A DNA stretch of 64,000 bases, taken from positions 496,001-560,000 of the forward strand of contig CP099650.1 in the NCBI GenBank assembly GCA_024123915.1, given 5' to 3'. The position numbers and the translations under genes are program-made. Below are positions 36,112-44,757 of this stretch, in pieces (position 1 is the stretch's first letter; every line of letters starts with the position of its first letter). This DNA comes from Oxalobacteraceae bacterium OTU3CAMAD1 (GTDB lineage: Bacteria > Pseudomonadota > Gammaproteobacteria > Burkholderiales > Burkholderiaceae_D). The notes under the pieces are model-generated. The model was given only the letters and a program-made list of their open reading frames with translations. It was not told where the DNA came from and did not search any database.

Positions 36112-37895
36112 GCTTCGACGATCTGCTGATTTACCGGTTTTTGCTGGCATGCGCCGGCTGCCTGGCCGCCGGCTTGGGCGTGTGGGCCATGCTGGCGGTG
36201 CTGGGCCGGCGCCTGCCCGCGCTGGCGTCGCAACGGTCGATCTGGCTGCTGGGCCAGGTCACCGTCGCCGCCGCCTTCCTGGTGGTGATGCTGCCGCACA
36301 GCGAACGACTGCGCGTGGTGCCGCAAATCGAACTGCCGAATCCGGCCACGGCCGCCGCGCCCGCGCCGGGCAAATCCACGCCCTCGACCGCCGCGACGGG
36401 CGCCGAGTGGAGCACGGATGTGCGGCCGGCGGGGCGGTCCTGGCTGGCCGTCGGCGCCAGCGCCTGGCTGGTGGTGTATCTGTCCGGCCTGGGCTACGCC
36501 ACGTTCCGGCTGTGGAAAGCGGGGCGCTTCCTGCGCGGTTTGTCGGCGTCGGGCAGCAGCGTTCCCGGCACGTTGGCCGGCGACGCCGAAGTGATCGAGG
36601 TGGACGCGCCGATCTCGCCGATGTTGTACGGGTTTTTCCGCGCGCGTCTGCTGCTGCCCACGCATCTGTGCAGCTTCGATCCGCTGCAACGGCAGATGAT
36701 GATCGAGCACGAGGTGACGCATTTGCGCCGGCGCGACCTGCAATGGATGGCTGCGGGCCTGCTGCTGCAAACGCTGTTCTGGTTCAATCCCTTCATGCGG
36801 ATGCTGCGCGGGCGGCTGTCGTGGGCGCAGGAGCTGGGTTGCGACCGCGAGGTGCTGCGCGGCCGTCCGCCGGCCCAGCGCAAGGCTTACGCTGCGGCGC
36901 TGCTGGCGCAGTTGAAGATGCAAGGAGCGGGCGTCGAGACGGCGCTCGCTTTCGGCAGCGTTGGAGCGCGGCAGCTGGCCGCCCGCATCGGCTTGATACG
37001 CGCGCCGTCCGGCGCCGGGCGCTCGCTGTGGCTGCGGCTTGGGGCGCTGGCCGGATTGGCCGGCATCTTCCTCGTCACGCTGGCGTTTCAGCCGGCGCTG
37101 GCATGGCGCATCGATCCACAGTCGGCGGCGGCTTCGCGCCAGCCGTTCAGCTGCCTGACGATGTCCGACGCGGCCACCGGCGCCACCCTGGCGAACGAAG
37201 GCCGCTGCGACGAGCGCGTGACGCCGGCGTCGACGTTCAACATCGTGGTCAGCCTGATGGGCTACGACAGCGGCATCCTGACCGACGCGCACACGCCGAT
37301 GATGCCGTTCAAGGCCGGCTATACCGACTACAACGAGTCGTGGCGGCAGGACACCGATCCCACGCTGTGGTTCAAGAACTCGGTGCTGTGGTTCGCGCAG
37401 CAGGTGACGGCCGCCTTGGGCATGGAGCGCTTCAAGCGCTACATCGACGGCTTCGATTACGGCAACCGCGACCTCTCCGGCGACGCCGGCAAGGACAACG
37501 GCCTGTCGCTGTCCTGGGTCGGCTCGAGTCTGAAGATTTCGCCGGTCGAGCAGGTGGCCTTTCTGCGCAAGATGGTGCGGCGCGAGCTGCCGCTGTCGCC
37601 GCAGGCTTACGAGATGACGTCGCGGATCATGGCGCCGGTGACGCTGTCCAACGGCTGGACCGTCCAGGGGAAAACCGGGACCGCGTCGCCGGTGCGGGTG
37701 GAGGGCGGCGGCGCCGGCGAGATGCAATACGGCTGGTATGTCGGCTGGGCCAGCAAAGGCGATCGCACCGTGGTGTTCGCGCATCTGGTCCTGGACCACA
37801 CGCAGAACGGCGGCGTCGGCGGCCCCCGCGCCCGCGCCGCCGTGCTGCGCGAGCTGCCGGCGCGCCTGGACAAGCTTTATCCACCAAAGGAATGA
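36108..37895 (+). CDS. blaR1: BlaR1-type beta-lactam sensor/M56 metalloprotease with class-D-like sensor domain
   Basis: 595-residue membrane signal transducer. N-terminal half: helices at about 10-33, 45-62 and 112-130, then the M56 zinc protease motif HEVTH (201-205) with downstream Glu in QELGCDREVL, and a last helix at about 307-330. The C-terminal periplasmic domain (340-595) closely resembles class D beta-lactamases: SVL (425-427), YGN (451-453), KISPVEQVAFLRK and KTGT (522-525). The active-site serine motif reads S375-T-F-N378, not STFK: the lysine that activates the serine is replaced by Asn (AAC at 37239-37241). Acylation by beta-lactams may thus be impaired or follow another mechanism. 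Operon: blaI upstream (ATGA overlap), metallo-beta-lactamase downstream. Confidence 0.9.
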   Translation: MSFDDLLIYRFLLACAGCLAAGLGVWAMLAVLGRRLPALASQRSIWLLGQVTVAAAFLVVMLPHSERLRVVPQIELPNPATAAAPAPGKSTPSTAATGAEWSTDVRPAGRSWLAVGASAWLVVYLSGLGYATFRLWKAGRFLRGLSASGSSVPGTLAGDAEVIEVDAPISPMLYGFFRARLLLPTHLCSFDPLQRQMMIEHEVTHLRRRDLQWMAAGLLLQTLFWFNPFMRMLRGRLSWAQELGCDREVLRGRPPAQRKAYAAALLAQLKMQGAGVETALAFGSVGARQLAARIGLIRAPSGAGRSLWLRLGALAGLAGIFLVTLAFQPALAWRIDPQSAAASRQPFSCLTMSDAATGATLANEGRCDERVTPASTFNIVVSLMGYDSGILTDAHTPMMPFKAGYTDYNESWRQDTDPTLWFKNSVLWFAQQVTAALGMERFKRYIDGFDYGNRDLSGDAGKDNGLSLSWVGSSLKISPVEQVAFLRKMVRRELPLSPQAYEMTSRIMAPVTLSNGWTVQGKTGTASPVRVEGGGAGEMQYGWYVGWASKGDRTVVFAHLVLDHTQNGGVGGPRARAAVLRELPARLDKLYPPKE

Positions 37896-37897
37896 CT

Positions 37898-38767
37898 ATG
37901 CAAAGTATGAAAAGTTTGATGCTGTCGGCGGTGTTTGCCGCAGGTTTGTTCGCAGCGCCTGCCATGGCCGAGGACTGGAACGATCCGCAGGAGCCGTTCG
38001 CGGTGTTCGGCGACACCTGGTACGTCGGCACGCGCGGCCTGAGCGCCGTGTTGATCACGTCGCCGCAGGGCCACATCCTGATCGACGGCGGCAGCCCCGA
38101 GTCGGCGCCGATGATCGCGCAGCATATCCGCCAGCTGGGATTCAAACTGGAGGACATCAAGTTCATTCTCAACTCGCACGACCACTTCGACCACGCCGGC
38201 GGCATCAGCGAATTGCAAAAACTGTCCGGGGCGACCGTGCTGGCCAGCGTGCAGGGCGAAAAGGTGCTGCGCAGCGGCCAGCCGAGCAAGGGCGATCCGC
38301 AATATGGCGAGCTGCCGGCGATGAAGCCGGTCGCCAATACCCGCGCCGTGGCCGATGGCGAAGTGGTCAAGCTCGGGCCGCTGGCGGTGACGGCGCGCTA
38401 CACGCCGGGCCACACGCAGGGCGGCGTGAGCTGGACCTGGCGCTCCACCGAGAACGGCAAGGGCGCGGCCATGGTGTATGCGGACAGCCTGAACGCGTTC
38501 ACCGCCAAGCCGTTCCGCTACAGCGATTCCAAGTCGTATCCGAGCGCGTTGGCCGATATCAAAAAATCGATCGCCACGGTGGCGGGGCTGGACTGCGACA
38601 TCCTGATCTCGGCGCATCCCGGTGTCTCCGACCTGTTCGAGCGCCAGGCCAAACAGGCCAAATTGGGCAACGCGGCCTTTATCGACCGCCAGGGATGCCG
38701 CGATTATGCGCAGGCGGGCACCGAGCGGCTGAATAAAACGCTGGCGGCGGAGGCTGCGGGGAAATAG
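37898..38767 (+). CDS. Subclass B3 metallo-beta-lactamase
   Basis: 289-residue exported zinc hydrolase. A signal peptide (MQSMKSLMLSAVFAAGLFAAPAMA) precedes a metallo-beta-lactamase fold with all B3 ligands: His94, His96, Asp98 and His99 (SHDHFDHAGG), His172 (TPGHTQGGVSW) and His240 (ISAHPGVSD); the B3 serine is in YADSLNAF. It should hydrolyse penicillins, cephalosporins and carbapenems, as chromosomal B3 enzymes of this bacterial family do (for example THIN-B of Janthinobacterium). Start: ATG 37898 has AAAGGA six bases upstream; ATG 37892 overlaps the blaR1 stop and is too close to that site. As third gene of the blaI-blaR1 operon it is predicted to be inducible. Confidence 0.93.
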   Translation: MQSMKSLMLSAVFAAGLFAAPAMAEDWNDPQEPFAVFGDTWYVGTRGLSAVLITSPQGHILIDGGSPESAPMIAQHIRQLGFKLEDIKFILNSHDHFDHAGGISELQKLSGATVLASVQGEKVLRSGQPSKGDPQYGELPAMKPVANTRAVADGEVVKLGPLAVTARYTPGHTQGGVSWTWRSTENGKGAAMVYADSLNAFTAKPFRYSDSKSYPSALADIKKSIATVAGLDCDILISAHPGVSDLFERQAKQAKLGNAAFIDRQGCRDYAQAGTERLNKTLAAEAAGK

Positions 38768-38787
38768 GGCAGCGGATAGTGGGAATT

Positions 38788-38806
38788 GATAATCATTCTC
38801 ATTATC
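38788..38806. promoter_or_regulatory. Fur box
   Basis: GATAATCATTCTCATTATC matches the 19-base Fur consensus at 16 positions with perfect GATAAT/ATTATC ends. It lies 48 bases before the start codon of the siderophore receptor gene, predicting iron repression of that operon. Confidence 0.88.
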
Positions 38807-38853
38807 TAGTAAAATGACGGCATCCTTTCAATTTGATGCCTTCTTGTCCACTC

Positions 38854-40959
38854 ATGTCCCAGCTTCGTCTCGTTCCTGTTTACCTCGCGCTGTGCGCCGC
38901 TTTTCCATCCGCCGCGCTGGCGCAGGAGACCGATGAAAAAATCCTGCAGACCGTCAAAGTGACGGCCGCGCGGGCCGACGGTTTCGTGCCGACGACGGTC
39001 GAAGCGGGCAGCTTCCGTGGCGCCGACATCATGGAAGTGCCGTCGACGGTCAACGTCGTCACGCGCGAAGTGCTGGAGCTGCAGGCGGCCGGTGGTTTGT
39101 ACGACGCGCTGCGCAACACTGCTGGCGTCACGCGCCAGCAAAACGGCGGCGAGACCTGGGACCAGCTGGTCATACGCGGCATCGCGGTGGAAAACCGCAC
39201 CAACTATCGCCTCAACGGCTCGCTGCCGATCATGAATTTCGGCCAGGTGCCGATGGAGGACAAGGAGCGTGTCGAAGTTTTGAAGGGCGCGACCGCGCTG
39301 TACTACGGCTTCACGTCGCCGGCCGGCGTGGTCAACTTCGTCACCAAGCGCGCCGGCGCCACGCCGGTGACCACGGTGGGCATGACGGTCGACCAGAACG
39401 GCACTGCGGTGGCCACCGCCGACGTCGCGCGCCGCTTCGGCGAGCAGCAGCAGGTCGGCGTGCGTATCAACGCCGCCGGCGGCACCCTGGGCAGCTATCT
39501 GGACGATGTGGGCAACGGCAACCGCCGCTTCATCTCGGCGGCGCTGGACTGGCGCGTCAACGCGCGCCTGCGCCTGGCGGCCGACCTGGAATACGACAAG
39601 CGCCGCGTCACCGAACAAGTGGGCATCACCCTGCCGACCGCCGTCAACGGCGTGATCACCCTGCCGGCGACCGTCGATCCGAAACGCCTGATCGGCCCGG
39701 ACTGGGCCAAATTCGAGACCGAGACCAAGAACGCGCTGCTGCGCGCCGACTATGCGCTGAGCGACAACTGGGCGCTGACCGTCGAAGGCGGCCACTCGGA
39801 AACGGCGCGCGACCGCGCGCTGCCGATCTTCCGCTTCACGAACAACGCCGCCATCGCCACCGGCGCCGGCCGCATCACCGGCAACCTGCAACACAGCGTG
39901 CTCGATTCGACCATGCTGCGCGCCGAACTGGCGGGCACGGTGACCACCGGCCCGGTCAAGCATGACGTCACCTTCGGCGTGAACCGCACCGACAAGGGAC
40001 AGGACCCGATCTACCAGGCCACCTTCACGATTCCGTCGCAGAATTTGTACAACCCGACGCCCGTTACCAACTACACCGTCAGCGCCTATTCCACCACGCC
40101 GACCACCGCCGGCCTGGAGACGCGCGACTCGGGCGCCTACGCGATCGACCGCATGACCTTTTCGCCGAACTGGCAGGCCGTCGCCGGCGTGCGCAGCGTG
40201 AAGTACAAGAGCGACCAGGGCACCAACCATTACGACGTGAGCAAAACCACGCCGATGGCGGCGCTGATCTACAAATATACCGACGACCTGTCGTTCTACG
40301 TTTCCGGCTCGCAGGGCCTTGAGGAAGGCGAGACCGCGCCGACCGGCACCGCCAACGCCAACCAGCGCCTGGCCCCCGGCGTGAGCCGCCAGAAGGAACT
40401 GGGCGCACGCTGGCGCATGCCGGGCGCCGGCGGCACCCTGGTGCAGGCTTCGCTGTTCGAGATCAATCGTCCGGGCTACTACACCAACACCGCCAACATC
40501 TACAGCGCCGACGGCGAACAGCATTTCCGTGGCCTGGAGCTGTCCACCCAGGGCAAGTTGACGCCGCAATTGTCGTGGCAAACCTCGGCCCAATTCATCG
40601 ATCCGGAGTTCCGCGACATTGGCGCCGCCTACAACGGCAAACTGCCGGAGAACGCCGCCAAGCGCACCGCCAGCGCCTTCCTGTCGTATGAACTCGACGC
40701 GGTGCCGGGCCTGTCGTTCAACGGCGGCGCGTATTACACCGGCAGCCGTCCGGTCAACGATTTGAACCAGGCCTTCCTCGGCGGCGCCACCTTGTTCAGC
40801 GTCGGCGGCCGCTATGTGACGACGGTCATGGGCAAGCGCACCAGCGTGCAGCTCAATGTGGAAAACGCGGGCGGCAAGGAGTACTGGGCCGGCGCGGGCA
40901 CGCGCCTGAGCTCCGGCGCGCCGCGCCTGATTAAACTGGGCGTGAAGGTCGATCTGTGA
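38854..40959 (+). CDS. TonB-dependent siderophore receptor
   Basis: 701-residue outer-membrane receptor. A signal peptide (MSQLRLVPVYLALCAAFPSAALA-QE) is followed by a TonB-box-like ILQTVKVTAAR, the plug domain (about 40-160; VPSTVNVVTREVLE, NTAGVTRQQNGGETWDQLVIRG, VEVLKGATALYYGFTSPAGVVNFVTKR) and a 22-strand barrel ending in SSGAPRLIKLGVKVDL. RGFTSPAG-like plug motifs and a Fur box 48 bases upstream support ferric-siderophore uptake. ATG 38854 is preferred; upstream in-frame starts at 38833 and 38836 add only polar residues. The stop overlaps the next gene's ATG in ATGA. Confidence 0.93.
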   Translation: MSQLRLVPVYLALCAAFPSAALAQETDEKILQTVKVTAARADGFVPTTVEAGSFRGADIMEVPSTVNVVTREVLELQAAGGLYDALRNTAGVTRQQNGGETWDQLVIRGIAVENRTNYRLNGSLPIMNFGQVPMEDKERVEVLKGATALYYGFTSPAGVVNFVTKRAGATPVTTVGMTVDQNGTAVATADVARRFGEQQQVGVRINAAGGTLGSYLDDVGNGNRRFISAALDWRVNARLRLAADLEYDKRRVTEQVGITLPTAVNGVITLPATVDPKRLIGPDWAKFETETKNALLRADYALSDNWALTVEGGHSETARDRALPIFRFTNNAAIATGAGRITGNLQHSVLDSTMLRAELAGTVTTGPVKHDVTFGVNRTDKGQDPIYQATFTIPSQNLYNPTPVTNYTVSAYSTTPTTAGLETRDSGAYAIDRMTFSPNWQAVAGVRSVKYKSDQGTNHYDVSKTTPMAALIYKYTDDLSFYVSGSQGLEEGETAPTGTANANQRLAPGVSRQKELGARWRMPGAGGTLVQASLFEINRPGYYTNTANIYSADGEQHFRGLELSTQGKLTPQLSWQTSAQFIDPEFRDIGAAYNGKLPENAAKRTASAFLSYELDAVPGLSFNGGAYYTGSRPVNDLNQAFLGGATLFSVGGRYVTTVMGKRTSVQLNVENAGGKEYWAGAGTRLSSGAPRLIKLGVKVDL

Positions 40960-43397
40960 AAAAGCTCTGGTTCCAGCTGCACTGGTTTGTCGGCATTACC
41001 GCCGGCACGATCCTGATACTGATCGGGCTTACCGGCGCTATCCTCGCGTTCCGCGAGGAGATACTGGACCTGCTGAATCCGGGCGTGATGCACGTGCCGG
41101 TGGAGCCGGCGGCGCCGGTGCTGGCGCCGCCGCAACTCGCGCAAGCGACCAAGCGACTGCATCCGGACGCGCGCATCACCGGCATCATCGTCTACACCGA
41201 ACCGGGGACCACCGCGCGCGTGACCATGGCGCCGGCGCCGGGCGCCGAGCATGGCGAAACGATTTATCTCAACCCCTACACCGGCGCGCTGCTGCCGCCA
41301 CTGCACTACGACGAGGCCTTCGAATGGGTGGAGTCGCTGCACCGCCACCTGCTGCTGCCGCGCGACGTCGGCCGCATTGTGCTGGGCATACTGGCGATCT
41401 GCCTTCTCGGGCTGTCGCTTAGCGGACTATATCTGCGCTGGCCGCGCCGCGCGCTCGACTGGCGCACCTGGCTGACCTTCGACACGCGCCTCAAAGGTCG
41501 CTCCTTCCTGTGGGGACTGCACTCGGTGGCCGGCACCTGGGCGCTGGTCGCGTACGTGGTCTTCACGTTGACCGGTTTGTACTGGAGCTTCGACGTGATG
41601 CGGGACACCGTCGACGGCTGGCTGGGCACCACCCGTCCGCCGCGCGTGGCGACCGCGCCGAAGCCGAAAGGGGTGAAGCCGCCGAAGGCCGCCGCCGAGC
41701 AGGCCGACCTCACCGCGAGCTGGGCGACCTTCCAGCAGGCCGCGCCGGACTGGAAAATGGCCTTCCTGCGGCCGCCGGAGCGCGCCACGCAGCCGATCCA
41801 GATCCTGTGGGTGGCCAACGACGCGCCGCACGTGCGTGCGCGCGGCCGCATGTCGGTCAACCAGCAGACCGGCGCCATGATCAAGAACGAGCCGTATCGC
41901 GACATGGCGGTCGGCACGCGCGCGCAGTCGACGATTTATCCGCTGCACATGGGGACGTATTTCGGCTTGCCCGGTCGTCTGTTCATGTTCCTTACCAGCC
42001 TGGCGCTGCCGGGCTTCGCGATCACCGGCTGGATGCTGTACCTGAACCGCCGCCGCCAGAAGCGCATCGCGCAGGCCGAGCGCGCGCAGTTTGCCGCCGC
42101 CGCCGGCGCCAACGCCACCGATGACGCTTTGGAGCCGGTGCTGATGGCCTACGCGAGCCAGACGGGCCAGGCCGAACGTCTTGCGCTGCAAAGCGCGGCC
42201 GCCCTGCAAAAGGCCGGCGTTCCGGTGCACGTGCATTCGCTGGAAAAACTGACGCCGCCGCAGCTGGTCAAGTACCGGCGCGCGCTGTTCGTCGCCAGCA
42301 GCTTCGGCGAAGGCGAACCGCCGGACGGCGCGCGCCGCTTCAGCCGCCTGCTGCAAACGGCGGCGGAGGAACTGGCGCACATGCAGTACGCGGTGCTGGC
42401 GCTGGGCGACCGTAATTACGTGCAGTTCTGCGGCTTCGGCCAGACCTTGGACCAGCGCCTGCGCGTGATGGGTGCGCGGCCGCTGCATCCGATGATCGAA
42501 GTCGATAACGGCGACGCCGGGGCCCTGGCGCGTTGGTCGCACACCTTGCGTGAGCTGATCGGCGGCGATTCGGCCGAGGTGTCGCTGTCGGCGGCGGTGG
42601 CGGAGTCGGATTACACTAACTGGACGCTGATGGAACGCCAACTGCTCAACCCCGGCAGCGTCGGCGATGGGCTCTACGAAATCACGTTGTGCACCGGCGA
42701 TGCCGAAGCGGCCGCCAACTGGCAACCGGGCGCGCTGGTCGACATCTGGCCGGGCCACTACACGCCGGAAGGCGCCAGCGACGAGCAGCGCCAGGCCATC
42801 GCGCCGCGCCGCTACTCGCTGGCGTCGCTGCCGTCGGACGGCGGCATGCAGCTGCTGGTGCGCCAGGTCAAACACGAACAGGGCTTGGGCTTGGCCTCCG
42901 GCTGGCTGACGGCGCAGGCCGCACTGGGTGACGCGGTGCGCGTGCGTCTGGTGGCCAATCCTTCGTTCGACGCGCATCCGCAGCCGCTGCCGAGCATTTA
43001 CATAGGCAATGGTTCCGGCATGGCGGGGCTGCGTTCGCATTTGCGCGCGCGCGTGCGCGGCGGCGTGCGCCGCAACTGGCTCATTTTCGGCGAGCGCCAG
43101 CGCGAGTTCGACAGCATCTGCGCGGACGAAATTCGCGATTACCGCGAACGCGGTTTCCTGCCGGAGCTCGACCTGGTGTTCTCGCGCGACGTCTCTGGCG
43201 GCGAGTATGTGCAGGACCGCATGCGTACCAAGGCCGATACTTTGCGCGCCTGGATCGCCGACGGCGCCGTGCTGTATGTCTGCGGCAGTTTGCAGGGCAT
43301 GGCCGGCGGCGTCGAAGCCGCGCTGGAGGAAATCATCGGCCGCGCCGCGCTCGACGATCTGATCGAGACGGGCCGCTATCGCCGCGATGTATACTGA
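40956..43397 (+). CDS. PepSY-domain membrane protein fused to a flavodoxin/NADPH-flavin reductase
   Basis: 813-residue inner-membrane fusion protein. Residues 1-370 are a PepSY-associated transmembrane region with four helices (LHWFVGITAGTILILIGLTG; VLGILAICLLGLSLSGLYL; WALVAYVVFTLTGLYWSF; LFMFLTSLALPGFAITGWML) and conserved His residues in LHWFVG and HSVAGTW. Residues about 390-530 are a flavodoxin domain (VLMAYASQTGQAERLAL). Residues 570-813 are a sulfite-reductase/P450-reductase-type FAD/NADPH module (PRRYSLASLPSD, IYIGNGSGMAGLRS, LYVCGSLQGMAGGVEAAL). It is translationally coupled to the siderophore receptor and is therefore a likely ferric-siderophore reductase drawing electrons from NADPH (inference from context). 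Confidence 0.88.
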   Translation: MKKLWFQLHWFVGITAGTILILIGLTGAILAFREEILDLLNPGVMHVPVEPAAPVLAPPQLAQATKRLHPDARITGIIVYTEPGTTARVTMAPAPGAEHGETIYLNPYTGALLPPLHYDEAFEWVESLHRHLLLPRDVGRIVLGILAICLLGLSLSGLYLRWPRRALDWRTWLTFDTRLKGRSFLWGLHSVAGTWALVAYVVFTLTGLYWSFDVMRDTVDGWLGTTRPPRVATAPKPKGVKPPKAAAEQADLTASWATFQQAAPDWKMAFLRPPERATQPIQILWVANDAPHVRARGRMSVNQQTGAMIKNEPYRDMAVGTRAQSTIYPLHMGTYFGLPGRLFMFLTSLALPGFAITGWMLYLNRRRQKRIAQAERAQFAAAAGANATDDALEPVLMAYASQTGQAERLALQSAAALQKAGVPVHVHSLEKLTPPQLVKYRRALFVASSFGEGEPPDGARRFSRLLQTAAEELAHMQYAVLALGDRNYVQFCGFGQTLDQRLRVMGARPLHPMIEVDNGDAGALARWSHTLRELIGGDSAEVSLSAAVAESDYTNWTLMERQLLNPGSVGDGLYEITLCTGDAEAAANWQPGALVDIWPGHYTPEGASDEQRQAIAPRRYSLASLPSDGGMQLLVRQVKHEQGLGLASGWLTAQAALGDAVRVRLVANPSFDAHPQPLPSIYIGNGSGMAGLRSHLRARVRGGVRRNWLIFGERQREFDSICADEIRDYRERGFLPELDLVFSRDVSGGEYVQDRMRTKADTLRAWIADGAVLYVCGSLQGMAGGVEAALEEIIGRAALDDLIETGRYRRDVY

Positions 43398-43424
43398 TCT
43401 TGTCTCGAGCCGTCGACGGCTCTT

Positions 43425-43456
43425 GGCCGATTACGCTGCGCTAATCCGCCCTACGT
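43425..43456 (-). repeat. Dispersed repeat, family A
   Basis: GGCCGATTACGCTGCGCTAA followed by TCCGCCCTACGTG: a copy of the CGTAGGGCGGATTAG...TAATC repeat, in the minus orientation. It is intergenic, between the reductase and serine hydrolase genes. Confidence 0.75.
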
Positions 43457-43506
43457 GATTTAACGCGGCTTTCAAATTGCGGCTTTCATGACAGGATGGG
43501 GTTTAT

Positions 43507-44592
43507 ATGCGCAGAACTCTTGTTTCCTTGATGTTGGCAGGCGTGACGACGGCCTCCATGGCTGCCGAGGAGTGGGGCTACGCCACGCCCTCCGACGCCG
43601 GCCTCGATCCGCGATCGCTGGAGGCCATGGACGCGGCGGTGCGCAAGGGTGATTTCAAGCAGATCACTAGCATCCTGATTGCCAGCGGCGGTAAGCTGGT
43701 CTACGAGGCCTACTTCGACGCCGAGGGCGAAGCCGCCCTGCGCAACACGCGTTCCGTGACCAAGAGCGTCACCGACATGCTGGTGGGGATCGCGATCGAC
43801 AAGGGCAGCCTGTCCGGCGTGGCGGCGCCGGTGTTCGCCTTCTTTCCCGAGCGGCAGCCGGTGCGCTATCCCGATCCGCGCAAAGCCAGGATCACCATCG
43901 AAGATTTGCTGAGCATGAGCTCCATGCTCGAATGCGACGATCAAAACCAGTACTCGCGCGGCAACGAGGAGAGCATGTACCTGATCGAGGACTGGACCCA
44001 GTTCGCGTTGGACCTGCCGATCAAGGGTTTCCCCGCCTGGACGCCGAAGCCTAAGGACTCTCCGTACGGTCGCAGTTTTTCTTACTGCACCGCCGGTCCG
44101 ACCTTGATGGGGCCTTTGCTGGAGAAGGCCACCGGCGAGAAAGTCGACCATTTTGCGCAACGCACCCTGTTCAACCCACTTGGCATCAGCAAACTTCAGT
44201 GGCAATACACGCCTGCGGGGACGGCGATGACGGGCGGCGGGCTGGCTTTGCGCAGCCGCGATCTGCTCAAGCTCGGCCAGCTGTATCTCGATGGCGGCAT
44301 CTGGCAGGGCAAACGCGTAATCTCGGAGCAGTGGGTGCGGCAATCGATGGCGCCGCACGTGCGGGTCGACGACAGCACGGATTATGGTTATTGGTGGTGG
44401 ATCAAGAGCTTCCCGCTGGAAGGCAAGACCTACCGCACGGTGATGATGCAGGGAAGCGGCGGGAACAAAGTGGTGATCATGCCGGAGCAACGCATGGTGG
44501 CGGTGATCACGACGACCAATTTCCAGGTCCGCTCGCCGCACGCGATCACCGACAAGCTGCTGACCGATTACGTTTTTAAAGCGATGAAGTGA
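43507..44592 (+). CDS. Serine hydrolase (beta-lactamase class C/penicillin-binding-like)
   Basis: 361-residue exported serine hydrolase: signal peptide (MRRTLVSLMLAGVTTASMAA) and the S-x-x-K active-site motif S83-V-T-K86 in NTRSVTKSVTDMLVGIAI. A Tyr-containing motif (SFSYCTAGPTLMG) sits in the YxN position, and SGGNKVVIMP near the end takes the place of KTG. YxN being YCT and HTG/KTG being SGG point to an esterase or amidohydrolase of the family rather than a true AmpC beta-lactamase. It is flanked on both sides by copies of repeat family A and has no operon partner. Confidence 0.88.
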   Translation: MRRTLVSLMLAGVTTASMAAEEWGYATPSDAGLDPRSLEAMDAAVRKGDFKQITSILIASGGKLVYEAYFDAEGEAALRNTRSVTKSVTDMLVGIAIDKGSLSGVAAPVFAFFPERQPVRYPDPRKARITIEDLLSMSSMLECDDQNQYSRGNEESMYLIEDWTQFALDLPIKGFPAWTPKPKDSPYGRSFSYCTAGPTLMGPLLEKATGEKVDHFAQRTLFNPLGISKLQWQYTPAGTAMTGGGLALRSRDLLKLGQLYLDGGIWQGKRVISEQWVRQSMAPHVRVDDSTDYGYWWWIKSFPLEGKTYRTVMMQGSGGNKVVIMPEQRMVAVITTTNFQVRSPHAITDKLLTDYVFKAMK

Positions 44593-44630
44593 GGCGCCAC
44601 CGGTTGGTGTCGCCGACGGCTCGCCGAATG

Positions 44631-44739
44631 GCGGATTACGCCACGCTAATCCGCCCTACGTGTCTCCTCGATTACCCTGCGGCCAACGCATACCTTGGAT
44701 CTACGTAGGGCGGATTAGGCGGAACGCCGTAATCCGCCG
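44631..44739. repeat. Dispersed repeat family A, inverted pair
   Basis: Two copies face each other: GCGGATTACGCCACGCTAAT...CCCTACG (44631-44661) and CGTAGGGCGGATTAGGCGGA...TAATCCGC (44703-44739), about 40 bases apart. They can fold into one long stem between the serine hydrolase and the histone-deacetylase-like gene, which converge here. Confidence 0.75.
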
Positions 44740-44757
44740 TGTGTGAGCCGCCGGCGC

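Noticed and set aside
36149..38767. 872-residue frame running through blaR1 into the metallo-beta-lactamase
   Set aside because: The upstream part is a shadow of blaR1; the enzyme has its own signal peptide, ribosome-binding site and start at 37898, so a natural fusion is not supported.
43507..44592. AmpC beta-lactamase
   Set aside because: SxxK is present, but the YxN and KTG positions read YCT and SGG, so a general serine hydrolase is the safer call.
44631..44739. Facing repeats as ends of an insertion sequence
   Set aside because: Only about 40 bases lie between them and no transposase is present; they fit the dispersed repeat family.
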